64,000 bases of DNA from Dysgonomonas sp. HDW5A (GTDB lineage: Bacteria > Bacteroidota > Bacteroidia > Bacteroidales > Dysgonomonadaceae): the NCBI RefSeq assembly GCF_011299555.1, contig NZ_CP049857.1:2418001-2482000 (forward strand). Reading direction: 5' to 3'. Made by a program: the position numbers and the translations under genes. Of this stretch, positions 1 to 9,817 are shown one piece after another. A model generated the notes under the pieces. That model saw only the letters and a program-made list of their open reading frames with translations, was not told where the DNA came from and searched no databases. Positions within the stretch are counted from its first letter, which is position 1. Each line of letters opens with the position of its first letter.

Positions 1-363
1 CTTACGGCTAAAAATGTGTATAGTTTTAATCAACGTGAGACGGATCCGAAAAAACAGTATGCTGATACAGATCGTTTTTCTCTCCGATTGGCATCCTCAA
101 CATCAGGTATTATAGATGAAACTGGAGATGAAGGTTTGATTACAGTTATTTACGCTAAAAATCAATTAGAGGTGCGTTGTGAAGATGGTTTGACTGAAAT
201 TGATGTATATGATTTACAAGGGAGGCGTTTACATAACAGTGGTAAGTTGGTGGGTGCTCCTACAGTTTATAATAAAGATTTGGTCTTGAACCAAGGTGCT
301 TATATTGTAAAAGTAAAGACATCAATAATGCAGATAGTTTCTAAGAAGATCAATGCCAACTAG
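1..363 (+). CDS. C-terminal fragment of a type IX-secreted protein
   Basis: The reading frame is open from base 1, so the gene begins outside the window. The last 75 residues or so look like a type A sorting domain of the Bacteroidetes type IX (Por) secretion system: a run resembling IDVYDLQGRRL, then a GAYIVKV strand and a short basic end (KKINAN). In this family the domain directs the protein through the outer membrane and is cleaved on the way. The cargo domain is not in the window, so its function cannot be judged. A GTG at base 16 is an internal valine, not a start. The fimbria-like operon follows after 127 bp, with no obvious terminator between. Confidence 0.7.
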   Translation, partial: LTAKNVYSFNQRETDPKKQYADTDRFSLRLASSTSGIIDETGDEGLITVIYAKNQLEVRCEDGLTEIDVYDLQGRRLHNSGKLVGAPTVYNKDLVLNQGAYIVKVKTSIMQIVSKKINAN

Positions 364-490
364 CCTTCTTTTTGGGTTGATAAGGTTAAAGTGACATACG
401 TATTGAATATAATTAGGTGATTGAAATTTGGAATTTAGTCTGTCGTGTAAAACGGTTATAAGGCTTATTCCTAGATAAAAATATATAAAC

Positions 491-1711
491 ATGCACGCAA
501 AAGTAAAATATGCAGCTCTGGCTTTCAGTCTGCTTCTGAGTTACTCATCCTGTAGTAACGAAGAGGTCATAGCTGATAATGAAATTGTAAAGAATGGTAT
601 TCAGTTGAGGGTCGCTGGAGTATCTGAAAATATCAGGCAGTACTCCGAATTGTATGCTTTTAACGGACAGTCTCCAAATTTGGATTACTTCAATCATATG
701 CCATTGAATATCGAACGTACCCAGGAATATCTTAAGATGGATATGCTTGTCGGGAAATGGAATTTTGTGTTGGTCGGCTGCAATGAAATGGATATCCGTT
801 CTCTTTTAAAAGCCCCCCAATTTACATTTGCCAAATCCGATATGCCCATGTGGGTAACTCAGCCTTCGGGAGGATTATTGCCTGATGTACCCGAGATTCG
901 TACAGCTTTAATCGATGGGTTAACCATTGTAAAGGATCAGTCTCATGAAGCTACAGCTGTTTTAGATCGTAATGTTGCTAAAGTGCGACTAGTACTAAAA
1001 GACGGTGTCGGATTTAAATTAGGTGGAGGGCATACTTTCTCATTGATAAACGTTCCCACAAGTTTGTCATGGAGTGGAGGTTTATACCCTAATAAAACAA
1101 ATCCTACTACGACCAGTATTCCTATGACAAAAGCGGCAACGTTTCATGAATCAGAAGATCAGGCGGGGCATCAGCAAAGTGATACTATTGATTTTATTAT
1201 TCCTGCACATAAATCGTTATCGGCTGGAGATATAAGTACACACAAAATTTCTGTGGGGGTAAAACTTATAACTGCAGGAGGAACAGATTATATAAATGAA
1301 GTAGAAATACCTATTGTTCCACAGGATAATAAAATTCTGGAAATAAGTCTCATCGCTAAAGGAGGAATTGAAGTAAAGGTTGATGTTAAAGATTGGGCGA
1401 CTGTATATTCTACCAATAACATAGATCTGTATACTATGACGCTTTCGGGCAACTCGGGGTATATAGCTACTTATGCCATGAATATGAAGCAAGAACGAAA
1501 TTGGTGGGTAACGCTTGAAGATCCTACAAATTTTGAATTTGTCGATGAAAGTGTAACATTCGGACAAAAAACAGTTTCTCCTGTTAACATTCAGGTAAGA
1601 CGTAAAACTGCAGGAGCTGCTCTTTCTACTAAGTTGAATCTTTTCATTTCGGGTTTAGATGGTTCTAAAGAGCAATATGATATCACCGGTTTAACAATAT
1701 TAATACCCTAA
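491..1711 (+). CDS. Fimbria-associated lipoprotein, FimB/Mfa2-like
   Basis: The 406-residue product has a short hydrophobic leader ending in a lipobox (SYSSC, Cys about residue 21), so it should be a lipoprotein exported to the outer membrane. The middle contains WNFVLVGC and then RNVAKVRLVL. The hxRxVAKVxL pattern is shared with the next two genes and is typical of fimbrillin-fold N-terminal domains in Bacteroidales. No catalytic motif is visible. It is the first gene of a tight three-gene set (11 and 9 bp gaps), as expected for anchor, tip and shaft subunits of Mfa/FimA-type fimbriae. The exact subunit role is inferred from order and length only. Confidence 0.6.
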   Translation: MHAKVKYAALAFSLLLSYSSCSNEEVIADNEIVKNGIQLRVAGVSENIRQYSELYAFNGQSPNLDYFNHMPLNIERTQEYLKMDMLVGKWNFVLVGCNEMDIRSLLKAPQFTFAKSDMPMWVTQPSGGLLPDVPEIRTALIDGLTIVKDQSHEATAVLDRNVAKVRLVLKDGVGFKLGGGHTFSLINVPTSLSWSGGLYPNKTNPTTTSIPMTKAATFHESEDQAGHQQSDTIDFIIPAHKSLSAGDISTHKISVGVKLITAGGTDYINEVEIPIVPQDNKILEISLIAKGGIEVKVDVKDWATVYSTNNIDLYTMTLSGNSGYIATYAMNMKQERNWWVTLEDPTNFEFVDESVTFGQKTVSPVNIQVRRKTAGAALSTKLNLFISGLDGSKEQYDITGLTILIP

Positions 1712-1722
1712 AACGTTAGCTC

Positions 1723-4266
1723 ATGTACTTTAGAATAAAGAATAAATATATCAAAATAATAACTTTTTTACTGATAATACTCTTTCTCCCTTCTTGTGCG
1801 AAGGAGCAGGATGAATTGGGAAGTTCAAAACCCATTGACGGTAAAGTGCAGATTGCTTTGCAATTGCCTTCGGTTGACACACCTGAGTTGAGAAGCACAG
1901 CTACCGATGAAGAAACTCTGGTTACTAATCTTTCACTTTTTATATTTGAAAGTGCCACAGGAAATAAAGAGTTTTCTATTCGAATAGATGTACCTTATAC
2001 AGGTGCGTCTGGCGATATTGATATGAGCAGATGGGTTAGTGATCAGGTGATTATGGTACTCAATTCTGTAATATTATCAGATCTGGATAAATCGAGAAAC
2101 ATACATATAGTTAGTAATATAGCAGCAAATAAATTGGCTTCTGTTACTAACGAGAGTAGTCTGGAGGCTGTAATAACCGATGCTATTGCGGCAGAGATTG
2201 CGGAGCCTGATGCAGATAAACCCCTTTTGATGCATGGCGTTAAGAAGGATCACAATTTTATAACCGACGTTAGAGCTTCTATCTCTTTGGTGCGTAATGT
2301 AGCTAAAGTAAATATGACTGTTAATACAACCGATTTTACTTTTGGAGGAGTTAAGTACTTACTGGCTCCTGCGAATCAAAATCTATCGGTTAAGATGGCT
2401 AATGTTGCAGACCGTTCTTATATTGTTTCAGCTTTAGCTAGCCCTACTACAGCCAATTATATATCTTATGATTTCAAAACAGTAACACCTTCGGAAAGAG
2501 GAGTTGGTACAACGAAATCAACGGTTCATTCTTATATCAATGAGAATTTACGAACGACTTATGATGTGGAAAAGGATGCAACTTTTGTTGTATTGCAAAT
2601 TCCTTATCAGAAGGAAGGAGATGTTACTGTGAAAACCGAAAATTATTATAAAATACTGATTAATCAAGAGAATGGTTATAAGATAAATCGTAATACGATA
2701 TATGATATAACACTAAACATCTCTTCTTTAGGAGGAGAAACCGATGCATCAGCAAAACTGATTGATGGTACATTAAATATACTACCTTGGGATGAAAATA
2801 CAATAATCTCAGATATCTCTCAAACTTTCCTTACTGTGAAAGAGACCGTGTTTAATATGGGAGTAAGTAAAGATTTTTATTATGCAACTAATGCAGAGAC
2901 AGGTGATTGCTCTTTAGAATCGGGAGCAAGTTGGTTAACAGCCTCTTTTGATGCGACTAATAATATAAAGCTAACTGCTACGGGAGCAGACTATACGGTT
3001 CCGCGATCTACAACATTGAACATTAAGGTGAAGAATCTGACAAAGGTAATTACCGTGAATCAGACTCCGATTATTACAACAGGTTCGATAACATTAAATC
3101 CTCAAACGATCTATATTTCCGAATCTCCGACATTCAAGGATGTTGTATTGACGGTTGATCCGGCTACCTCCTCATGGATGAAGATAGATGGAGATGCTTC
3201 TATAGCTTCTTGTAATTATACTACGGGGACAGGTAATCAAACTCTTAGATTCACCAGAGGTGGCACTTATGATAATACAATTTATAAATTTTTAAATAAG
3301 AGTACTTTAGAGTACGATGAAGTGAAGGTTTGTAACTTAAATATGATAACTCCAGTTGATATTGTGGTGGCTTCTACAGGAGGTACGGTGACAAATACGG
3401 ATGTTTCAGCTCTAGGAGGGGATGCAAACTGGGTAGTTGACTCTAAATCTTCATGGATTACCTCTGCAATAAATAATGGTGGAGATCTGACCTTTACAGC
3501 AGAAGCAGAAACCAGCTATATAGATAGAGAAGGATTTATAATTTTAAGGCATATTAATGATATAAATTTTAAGAAAACGATAAAGATCATACAATCTGCG
3601 AAAATAATTCCTATACCACCATTTGATTATTTGTGCGTTTATTATACTTGGGATTCAGCTGCAGGCAACGATTTAGATACCAGAACTGAATTTATAAATA
3701 CAGGAATAAATGTTGGAGGTTCTATAGATGGTTGTGCTGTTGGATATGGAAGGTGTAATAGTGCGGGAGTCAAAAATTTCCTAAAGTGGGGAGCCGACAA
3801 TACAAGCTCAGGAGGAGAATCCGTTCTGGTTGATATGCAAGCTTTATGCGTTGTTCAATATTTCCCCATTTTGCCTGCTATTATTAATTTAGATATGTAT
3901 GCTACTTGGTATGGGGCTAAGGGAACCGGAATTATAACTGCTGAAGTTGTAGCTTGGCAGGGAGGAACAATGTCCTTAAGTAATTATGTCTGGAAAAATA
4001 CGGGAGGTACCGAAGTGCATCGGAGTACAAGGCGAATGACTGTAACGCAAAGATATTCGAATTATAATTATCTGGCTCAATTACAGTATAATAAGAATAC
4101 TCAGGCTGCAAATGTGGTATTCCAACAAGTTGAAACGAGAAATGCAGTTAGAATGGTCGAAGTTATAGACCCAAATTATCCGATAAGATTGCCTAATGAG
4201 TCGAAGGATGAATATTCAATACGGATAGAAGCATATAACGCTAAAAAAAGTAATCAAAATAAATAA
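1723..4266 (+). CDS. Large fimbrillin-like lipoprotein with BACON-like repeats
   Basis: The 847-residue product starts with a basic, hydrophobic leader and lipobox (LPSC, Cys about residue 25). An N-terminal fimbrillin-like half includes NLSLFIFES, PLLMHGV and RNVAKVNMTV. It is followed by at least two BACON-like immunoglobulin-fold modules, seen as SWLTASF...ITVNQT near residues 385-450 and SSWITSA...IKIIQSA near 570-625. The last 220 residues, rich in Trp, Tyr and Gly, are not recognised. BACON modules are thought to bind carbohydrate or mucin. The size and position suggest a tip or adhesin-like subunit; that role is an inference. No frameshift is seen. Confidence 0.6.
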   Translation: MYFRIKNKYIKIITFLLIILFLPSCAKEQDELGSSKPIDGKVQIALQLPSVDTPELRSTATDEETLVTNLSLFIFESATGNKEFSIRIDVPYTGASGDIDMSRWVSDQVIMVLNSVILSDLDKSRNIHIVSNIAANKLASVTNESSLEAVITDAIAAEIAEPDADKPLLMHGVKKDHNFITDVRASISLVRNVAKVNMTVNTTDFTFGGVKYLLAPANQNLSVKMANVADRSYIVSALASPTTANYISYDFKTVTPSERGVGTTKSTVHSYINENLRTTYDVEKDATFVVLQIPYQKEGDVTVKTENYYKILINQENGYKINRNTIYDITLNISSLGGETDASAKLIDGTLNILPWDENTIISDISQTFLTVKETVFNMGVSKDFYYATNAETGDCSLESGASWLTASFDATNNIKLTATGADYTVPRSTTLNIKVKNLTKVITVNQTPIITTGSITLNPQTIYISESPTFKDVVLTVDPATSSWMKIDGDASIASCNYTTGTGNQTLRFTRGGTYDNTIYKFLNKSTLEYDEVKVCNLNMITPVDIVVASTGGTVTNTDVSALGGDANWVVDSKSSWITSAINNGGDLTFTAEAETSYIDREGFIILRHINDINFKKTIKIIQSAKIIPIPPFDYLCVYYTWDSAAGNDLDTRTEFINTGINVGGSIDGCAVGYGRCNSAGVKNFLKWGADNTSSGGESVLVDMQALCVVQYFPILPAIINLDMYATWYGAKGTGIITAEVVAWQGGTMSLSNYVWKNTGGTEVHRSTRRMTVTQRYSNYNYLAQLQYNKNTQAANVVFQQVETRNAVRMVEVIDPNYPIRLPNESKDEYSIRIEAYNAKKSNQNK

Positions 4267-4275
4267 TTTATTCGA

Positions 4276-5610
4276 ATGAAACAACTAATAATATATATCC
4301 TATTCCTACTGACAGCCACTTCGTGTGGTATGTCAGAGGACTCGGACATAATGCAAGAAGGAGATGTTGAACTTAAATTTGCTCTGGAGGTTCACGAAAA
4401 TCAACTGGTTACTGCGGGTTTGAGGTCTTATGATGATAATTCGGTTCGCTGTATTGATCTCTTGATATTTAATGAAAACAATCAATTTATAGAAAGAGTC
4501 AAGGTCAATAATATTTCAGGAGGCGGAAATACGAAAACTTTTAGTCTTAGAATGAAAGCGACATCTTTATCGCGTACTTTTCATATTATTGCCAATGGCA
4601 GAAACGAAAATGATGCTGATATTGTAAACTTTAGCTCTGTTACAACTAATATGTTGGAAAGTGTTGCCATTCCTTCTCTAAAGACTAATATTTTGGCTGC
4701 ACTAACATCTCCACAATTACCTCTGGTTATGTGGGGAAGAGTTTCTTCACCAAGTATAGCCTCAAATACTACTCTGGGAACAATAAATATGCTTAGAGCA
4801 GTTGCAGCTGTCTCTGTTGAATGTATTCCAGGTAATGCAAACAATGGTCTGAATGATTTTACTCTTACAGGTTTTACAATTCTGAAGAGTTCTAATCAGG
4901 CAAGAGTTGCTCCTACGGCCTATACAGTTCCCGCTACAACGCCATCAACTGTTAGTCTTATTGCCGGTTCAAGTTATATTGACTATGTAAATACTTCAGG
5001 AACGGGTGTTTGGTCATATGCAGCAGGTAGTACCACTCCCGACTTATATTTGTATGAAAGGACAAATATTTTGGATAATACAGGTTTGTCTGTAATTCTC
5101 AGAGCTAAATATAAAGGGATTGATGGGTATTATAAGGTTTGGCTGAAGAATGATACAGGGCAAGTTATTCATATAGTTCGTAATCACCGTTACCTTATTC
5201 AGATTACCAAAGTATTTGGTGCAGGCTATGACTCTCTGGAGAAAGCTATAACAGCAGATTACTCTGCAAATATTTTTACAGATATTATTGACAATGATAA
5301 TGATATTGTGGATATGATTGCAGATGGGAAACATGAATTAGGGGTTTCGTCACCTTTTACAATATATGACAGTGGCTCAGCTACTATTGGAACTGTATTG
5401 AATACTAATACAGCAGCAACTGTAACAGTTACGGGCGATGTTGCATGGTTAACAAATCTAGCACTTACGGGTTCAGGAAATCGTAGGACAATAACAGGCA
5501 CATTTGCTACTATTGAACTGCCGACATATAATCGTACAGGAACTATTACGGTCAGAGCCGGTAGTTTAACCCGAAAAATTACAGTGACACAATATCTTAG
5601 CTTATTTTAA
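4276..5610 (+). CDS. Fimbrillin-like lipoprotein with C-terminal BACON-like module
   Basis: The 444-residue product has a lipoprotein signal (ATSC, Cys about residue 17). The N-terminal domain shows the fimbrillin pattern: RCIDLLIFN, FHIIANG, LPLVMWG and RAVAAVSVE. A short BACON-like module closes the protein (AWLTNLAL...RKITVTQY, about residues 385-440). It begins 9 bp after the previous stop, so the three lipoproteins should be co-transcribed. The family polymerises at the outer membrane after lipid-dependent export and proteolytic trimming; whether this subunit polymerises cannot be told from sequence. It could equally be an accessory pilin. Confidence 0.6.
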   Translation: MKQLIIYILFLLTATSCGMSEDSDIMQEGDVELKFALEVHENQLVTAGLRSYDDNSVRCIDLLIFNENNQFIERVKVNNISGGGNTKTFSLRMKATSLSRTFHIIANGRNENDADIVNFSSVTTNMLESVAIPSLKTNILAALTSPQLPLVMWGRVSSPSIASNTTLGTINMLRAVAAVSVECIPGNANNGLNDFTLTGFTILKSSNQARVAPTAYTVPATTPSTVSLIAGSSYIDYVNTSGTGVWSYAAGSTTPDLYLYERTNILDNTGLSVILRAKYKGIDGYYKVWLKNDTGQVIHIVRNHRYLIQITKVFGAGYDSLEKAITADYSANIFTDIIDNDNDIVDMIADGKHELGVSSPFTIYDSGSATIGTVLNTNTAATVTVTGDVAWLTNLALTGSGNRRTITGTFATIELPTYNRTGTITVRAGSLTRKITVTQYLSLF

Positions 5611-5698
5611 ACCCTCAATATGTTTTGTAGAATAACATAGTTTAATCTTATTGAGTATTGTTACTCGTGTTTCGTAAAAAATAAACAAAAACAGGTTC

Positions 5699-6079
5699 AT
5701 GGAGAATATACAACAGATTTTGAAAAACGAAAAGTATAATGATAATCAGATCTACCTATATAAAGAGGATGAATATTGGTATGCATACGAACGTTCGGCA
5801 TTTTATATGTTTTCGATCTGTTGTGTTGATGGTCTTTTTAAAGTAAAAGATTCAAGGATAGAAAATGTGATGCTTATTGCTGTATTGCTGAAAAGGATTC
5901 ATAGCATGGAGAATCCTCATCTAACAATTCTTGAAGAATCAGAAAATCGGATGGTTATAAAATGCAGTACAACCTGCAAAGGCTTTTTACATTGGAAAGA
6001 TCGGTTTTTGCCATTAATTAACCCATTGAAAGAAATGAATGAATATAATGAACATACAAACTATAGTTATGAAAATTAA
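5699..6079 (+). CDS. Small protein of unknown function
   Basis: The 126-residue product has no signal peptide, membrane segment or motif that I recognise. It is rich in Tyr and charged residues at the N-terminus (DNQIYLYKEDEYWYAYERSA) and has scattered cysteines (ICC, CSTTC). It lies 88 bp after the fimbria-like operon and its 3' end overlaps the start of the PorT-like gene by 11 bp, so the two are probably translated together. The codon use resembles its neighbours, so it is likely real. Confidence 0.55.
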   Translation: MENIQQILKNEKYNDNQIYLYKEDEYWYAYERSAFYMFSICCVDGLFKVKDSRIENVMLIAVLLKRIHSMENPHLTILEESENRMVIKCSTTCKGFLHWKDRFLPLINPLKEMNEYNEHTNYSYEN

Positions 6080-6677
6080 AACTTTTTTACTTTTAGTCAT
6101 ATTGATCTCTTTAAGCTCTGTCAATGCACAACAATTAGGGGTAAGAGCAGGTGTGAACTTAAGTAATACTCAAGTCGAATTAAATGGGATCGATACAAAG
6201 TCATATGTCGGATTTAATATAGGTGCGATATCGGATTTTAATCTGCCGTTTGATGGCTGGAAAATAAATGCAGGGTTGTTGTTCTCTAATCAAGGGTTTG
6301 CATTGAAACAAGATTACGGAAATAATAGCGGGCTTACCTATAACTTTATAACTAACACTATTGAGGTACCAGTGAATGTGAGAAAGGAGTTTAATTTGCT
6401 TATAGTTAAACAGTATATTCAAGCAGGCCTATATTCCTCCTATGTCTTATCAGGGCGAGTAAAGGATGGAGATACTTCACATTCACTGGATTTCAAAAAT
6501 AACTCCGATCGTTTTGATACCGGGTTTAGTGTGGGAATCGGTTCTTATCTGACTAAGAATATTCAGATATTAATTAATTACGATCATGGATTTACAAAGA
6601 GCGAAATAAATTTCGGAGATCAGGTTATAGCATCGAAGAATCGTAGATGGGGGCTTTCGGCAGGATACATGTTTTAA
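6069..6677 (+). CDS. PorT-family outer-membrane beta-barrel protein
   Basis: The 202-residue product starts with a clear signal peptide (MKIKTFLLLVILISLSSVNAQ) followed by QLGVRAGVNLS, the usual opening of small PorT/OmpW-like barrels in Bacteroidetes. Alternating hydrophobic strands run to the end, which closes with GLSAGYMF, a typical aromatic outer-membrane terminus. The ATG at 6069 is preferred over in-frame ATGs at 6039 and 6048 because only it places the signal peptide at the N-terminus. It overlaps the end of the preceding small gene by 11 bp. Function beyond being a barrel is unknown. Confidence 0.75.
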   Translation: MKIKTFLLLVILISLSSVNAQQLGVRAGVNLSNTQVELNGIDTKSYVGFNIGAISDFNLPFDGWKINAGLLFSNQGFALKQDYGNNSGLTYNFITNTIEVPVNVRKEFNLLIVKQYIQAGLYSSYVLSGRVKDGDTSHSLDFKNNSDRFDTGFSVGIGSYLTKNIQILINYDHGFTKSEINFGDQVIASKNRRWGLSAGYMF

Positions 6678-6710
6678 GTAAAAAAGAAGTAAAATTATAA
6701 TGTTAGAATA

Positions 6711-7106
6711 ATGTTTAATAAAAAAGCAAAAACAGAAACAATACTGGCAGATCGCACATACAGTGTCCTTTCTCAAGGGTTAACTCTTTCCGGAGAAATA
6801 AACACGAAGGATGATTTACGAATTGATGGGACTGTAGATGGCAATATATATTGTGAAGGAAAAGTAATAGTAGGACCCACAGGTTGTGTTACCGGCAATA
6901 TCGAAAGCGAAAGTATCGAGCTGATGGGTAAAGTTAATGGCAATATAGTTGTACATGATATAATTATGCTCAAATCCTCATCTTACTATGACGGTGACAT
7001 TACGGCTGTAAGTATCGATATTGAAGCCGGTGCTAATTTCTTCGGAAATTGTAGAATGAGTGATGCTTCGAAGCATGAACCAAAGCCAATACTTATCAAC
7101 TCATAA
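6711..7106 (+). CDS. Bactofilin (polymer-forming cytoskeletal protein)
   Basis: The 131-residue product matches the bactofilin (DUF583) fold. A short flexible N-terminus is followed by a right-handed beta-helix core, seen as repeating G-hydrophobic-I steps: LTLSGEI, DLRIDGTVDGNI, GPTGCVTGNI, MGKVNGNI and YYDGDITA. The length is normal for the family. Bactofilins self-assemble into filaments without nucleotide and act as scaffolds for cell shape or envelope machines. It stands alone, 33 bp after the PorT-like gene and before a hairpin terminator at 7204. No M23 peptidase partner, a frequent neighbour, is next to it. Confidence 0.85.
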   Translation: MFNKKAKTETILADRTYSVLSQGLTLSGEINTKDDLRIDGTVDGNIYCEGKVIVGPTGCVTGNIESESIELMGKVNGNIVVHDIIMLKSSSYYDGDITAVSIDIEAGANFFGNCRMSDASKHEPKPILINS

Positions 7107-7203
7107 GATATTGGTCATATATAAAGATATAGCATAAAATATTGTGCTGAAAAATAAGATCAAGTAGTGAAGAGTAGGGTAATTTAGAGTTTATCCTAGG
7201 TAG

Positions 7204-7238
7204 AGCCATGCCGACTGAGAAGTTAGCATGGCTTGTTT
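7204..7238 (+). terminator. Hairpin terminator after bactofilin gene
   Basis: AGCCATGC (7204-7211) pairs with GCATGGCT (7226-7233) and is followed by TGTTT. It lies 98 bp past the bactofilin stop. The TTG at 7233 that could extend the next gene lies inside this stem, which argues against that start. Confidence 0.6.
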
Positions 7239-7256
7239 AAACACATAGTAATGTAT

Positions 7257-7290
7257 CATATTAACAAATGGGTCAGAGACCTTAAAATAA
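7257..7290 (+). repeat. AGGTCT palindrome repeat, copy 1
   Basis: GGGTCAGAGACCTTA at 7270-7284, preceded by AACAAAT, matches the dispersed family described under findings. The left arm is slightly degraded. It sits just before the start codon at 7296. Confidence 0.6.
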
Positions 7291-7295
7291 GAAAA

Positions 7296-9653
7296 ATGAA
7301 ATTGTCCGATTTATTTATCCGATTTACCCTTTATATAAAGTTATTAAATAAAATCTCTTTCCAGAGATCATTAGCTATTCTCGTGATCGTTCTTTTGATT
7401 GCATCTTCTTGCTCTACATCAGATCATAAGTTTATGACACAGAATTTATTTATGCAAACAAAACGTGCCAATATAGTACTTCCTGATGATCAGATGAACA
7501 ATAAAAGCAAGTCTTCTATTGCTTCAGAAAGGGTTACTTTTAGAAACTCAGGTTCAAGTGGTATAAATGGAGAGGTTGCTCTTAAAGATGGTCAAAATAA
7601 ATTAGATACAAGTGCTGTTTATCGCTTGCCCGAAGTGGAAGTGAAAGCTCAGGGACGTTTTACAGCAGAACGTGACGGGCGTATAAATGTCGACTTTAAA
7701 ATCATTGTACCTAAAGAAATACTATCAGATAACTGGCGTTTAGTTTTAAATCCCAAACTTCTGCATAACGATTCGGTTGTTTCTTTACAGAAAGTAATCC
7801 TAAATGGGCGAGGGTTCGTCGATAAGCAAAAACAAGACTATGATGACTATGATAAATTCCTGAAATCTATTGTTGATAAGTCGCAATATGACAGCATCTA
7901 TCTGGATAGAGATAATATCTCAAGAGACATAAGGAAACGTCAGGAGTATTATTTTAATATCTATAAAAAAGATATGAAAGAGCAGATGGATTATGAGAAG
8001 TGGAAAACTAAGCGTGAGGAAGAGGATGCTTACATGGATGCTATGAAAATCAGATATAAAACAGAGCAATATCACCGTTATGCCCGTAAAGCCATAGACC
8101 ATACTGTGCGAAATATGGTGGAGAATAAAGATACAACAGGCTTACATGCAAAGTATATGAAAGACTATGAACGGAAGACAAAGAAGCATATTTCCAGATA
8201 TCTGGATGATTTTAGTTTTCACGGAGATAAAGATTCCTTAGAGTCTTTCAAAAAAGAAATGGAGCTGATGCGGGTTCCCAAGAAATACAGGGAATTATAT
8301 GAAACAAATCGACAGATTGCTGATATTAATAATCATGTGTTTACATTAAAGGATTCTATTGAAATATCTAAGCACAGATATTTTTTTGATGAGATAGTAC
8401 TCAATGAGCTTGCAGCAACAAGAAAAGATGAAATGTTCGAAAAGATGGTGAAGTTTCCTTATATAGAAAATAAAGCCGAAATCCGTCTGGATACTATAAT
8501 TCCATCGGGCAGTAATTTTGTTTTTTATTATACACAAGAATATCCCGTAGTTGAAGGATTAAAAAAAATCCGTCTCACCATGGATAGTAAAATACAAGCT
8601 ATTGATCGGAGTGAATATAAGCTACAAGGTGCCGATACTCTTTCATATTTTATAGCATCTTTGGCACAATTGGCAGATGTATCCCTGATAAGCAAGCGTA
8701 CCGAACTGCATCGAAATCTATATGACCGTATAAGTGTATATACGAGGTATAAAACCGCTAAATCTGCGATGTTGGTTTATGAAATCGATTATCAGGATAA
8801 TAGAGCTAATATGGATAAGTTTTTGGACTCATACCGTAAGTATATCAATTCTCCCGAATTTACAATTGACAGTGTTACTCTGATTGTGACAACGTCTCTA
8901 GAGGGAGATTATGAAGATAATTATGAGTTGACCTCTAAACGTGCCTTATCTGTAAAAAACTATTTGAAAGGAGCTTTACCCGATTCAGATGTTGAAAGTT
9001 TGTTTAAAATTAAACATAAAGGTGAAGATTGGAATACATTATTGGCTCAGATTAGGAAAACAGATGATATTGTAAATAAGGAAGATATTCAGACTATGTT
9101 GACAAATGCTGTATATCCCGATCAATGTGAGGAGGATATTAAGAAGCAGTTTCCTGCGGACTATCGAATAATGAAGGATTCTATTTATCCGTTACTGAGA
9201 AGAGCTGATTTTGTCATTGATTTGCATCGTACAGGATTAGTTTCGGATACGGTGAAAATTGAATATCGGTCGGATTATGAAGAGGGAATCCGCTTGTTGC
9301 AAGACCGCGAGTATTGGAAAGCAATTGAGATACTGGCTAATTATCCGGATTATAATACTGCTTTATGCTTAGTTTGTTTAGGATATAACAGTAAGGCATA
9401 CGATCTGTTGACTAATTTAACTCCAACAGGTAACACCGAGTATTTACTGGCCATTCTTTGCAGCCGTATGCAGAAAGAGCGGGAGGCAGTAAGTCATTTG
9501 TTAAAATCATATGAACTAGATCCATCTAAAATATATCGTTCTAAACTAGATCCCGAAGTCACTGCTTTGATTCGCAAGCATAACTTGCAATCTCATGTAG
9601 ACCGGATTCTTGAAAAGGAAAATCAGAAGACAGAAACTATCGATATAAAATGA
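7296..9653 (+). CDS. Large outer-membrane lipoprotein with OmpA-like and TPR-like regions
   Basis: Taking ATG 7296 gives 785 residues with a hydrophobic stretch and lipobox (IASSC, Cys39). Longer starts at 7233 (TTG) or 7251 (ATG) run through a terminator stem and a palindromic repeat and are less likely. The centre is highly charged and probably alpha-helical (many KR/DE and Tyr, about residues 150-320). Near 530-600 there is a stretch like an OmpA C-terminal domain (N-YELTSKRALSVKNYL). The end has a helical repeat-like region (EGIRLLQDREYWKAIEIL, AYDLLTNL). I do not recognise the family as a whole. An envelope scaffold anchored by lipid is the simplest reading; no enzyme motif is visible. 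Confidence 0.6.
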   Translation: MKLSDLFIRFTLYIKLLNKISFQRSLAILVIVLLIASSCSTSDHKFMTQNLFMQTKRANIVLPDDQMNNKSKSSIASERVTFRNSGSSGINGEVALKDGQNKLDTSAVYRLPEVEVKAQGRFTAERDGRINVDFKIIVPKEILSDNWRLVLNPKLLHNDSVVSLQKVILNGRGFVDKQKQDYDDYDKFLKSIVDKSQYDSIYLDRDNISRDIRKRQEYYFNIYKKDMKEQMDYEKWKTKREEEDAYMDAMKIRYKTEQYHRYARKAIDHTVRNMVENKDTTGLHAKYMKDYERKTKKHISRYLDDFSFHGDKDSLESFKKEMELMRVPKKYRELYETNRQIADINNHVFTLKDSIEISKHRYFFDEIVLNELAATRKDEMFEKMVKFPYIENKAEIRLDTIIPSGSNFVFYYTQEYPVVEGLKKIRLTMDSKIQAIDRSEYKLQGADTLSYFIASLAQLADVSLISKRTELHRNLYDRISVYTRYKTAKSAMLVYEIDYQDNRANMDKFLDSYRKYINSPEFTIDSVTLIVTTSLEGDYEDNYELTSKRALSVKNYLKGALPDSDVESLFKIKHKGEDWNTLLAQIRKTDDIVNKEDIQTMLTNAVYPDQCEEDIKKQFPADYRIMKDSIYPLLRRADFVIDLHRTGLVSDTVKIEYRSDYEEGIRLLQDREYWKAIEILANYPDYNTALCLVCLGYNSKAYDLLTNLTPTGNTEYLLAILCSRMQKEREAVSHLLKSYELDPSKIYRSKLDPEVTALIRKHNLQSHVDRILEKENQKTETIDIK

Positions 9654-9675
9654 TTGATAAGACCAAGTTCCAATT

Positions 9676-9720
9676 AAAAATTAAGGAGGATACCAATTAT
9701 TGGTATCCTCCTTAATTTTT
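9676..9720. terminator. Strong bidirectional-looking hairpin terminator
   Basis: Bases 9676-9696 are perfectly complementary to 9700-9720, a 21-bp stem with a 3-base loop TTA, flanked by A and T runs. It ends the large lipoprotein gene 23 bp upstream. Confidence 0.85.
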
Positions 9721-9817
9721 AATCGAACTGCATATCTAAAATATAACTAGGATCTTATAAGTAAAAGAAAATATTTAATGACACATTTTAAAGGCATAAC
9801 AACCTATCGCTGTTTTG

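Noticed and set aside
7233-7295. Longer N-terminus for the large lipoprotein from TTG 7233 or ATG 7251.
   Set aside because: The TTG lies in a terminator stem and the stretch crosses a palindromic repeat; only ATG 7296 keeps the lipoprotein signal near the N-terminus.
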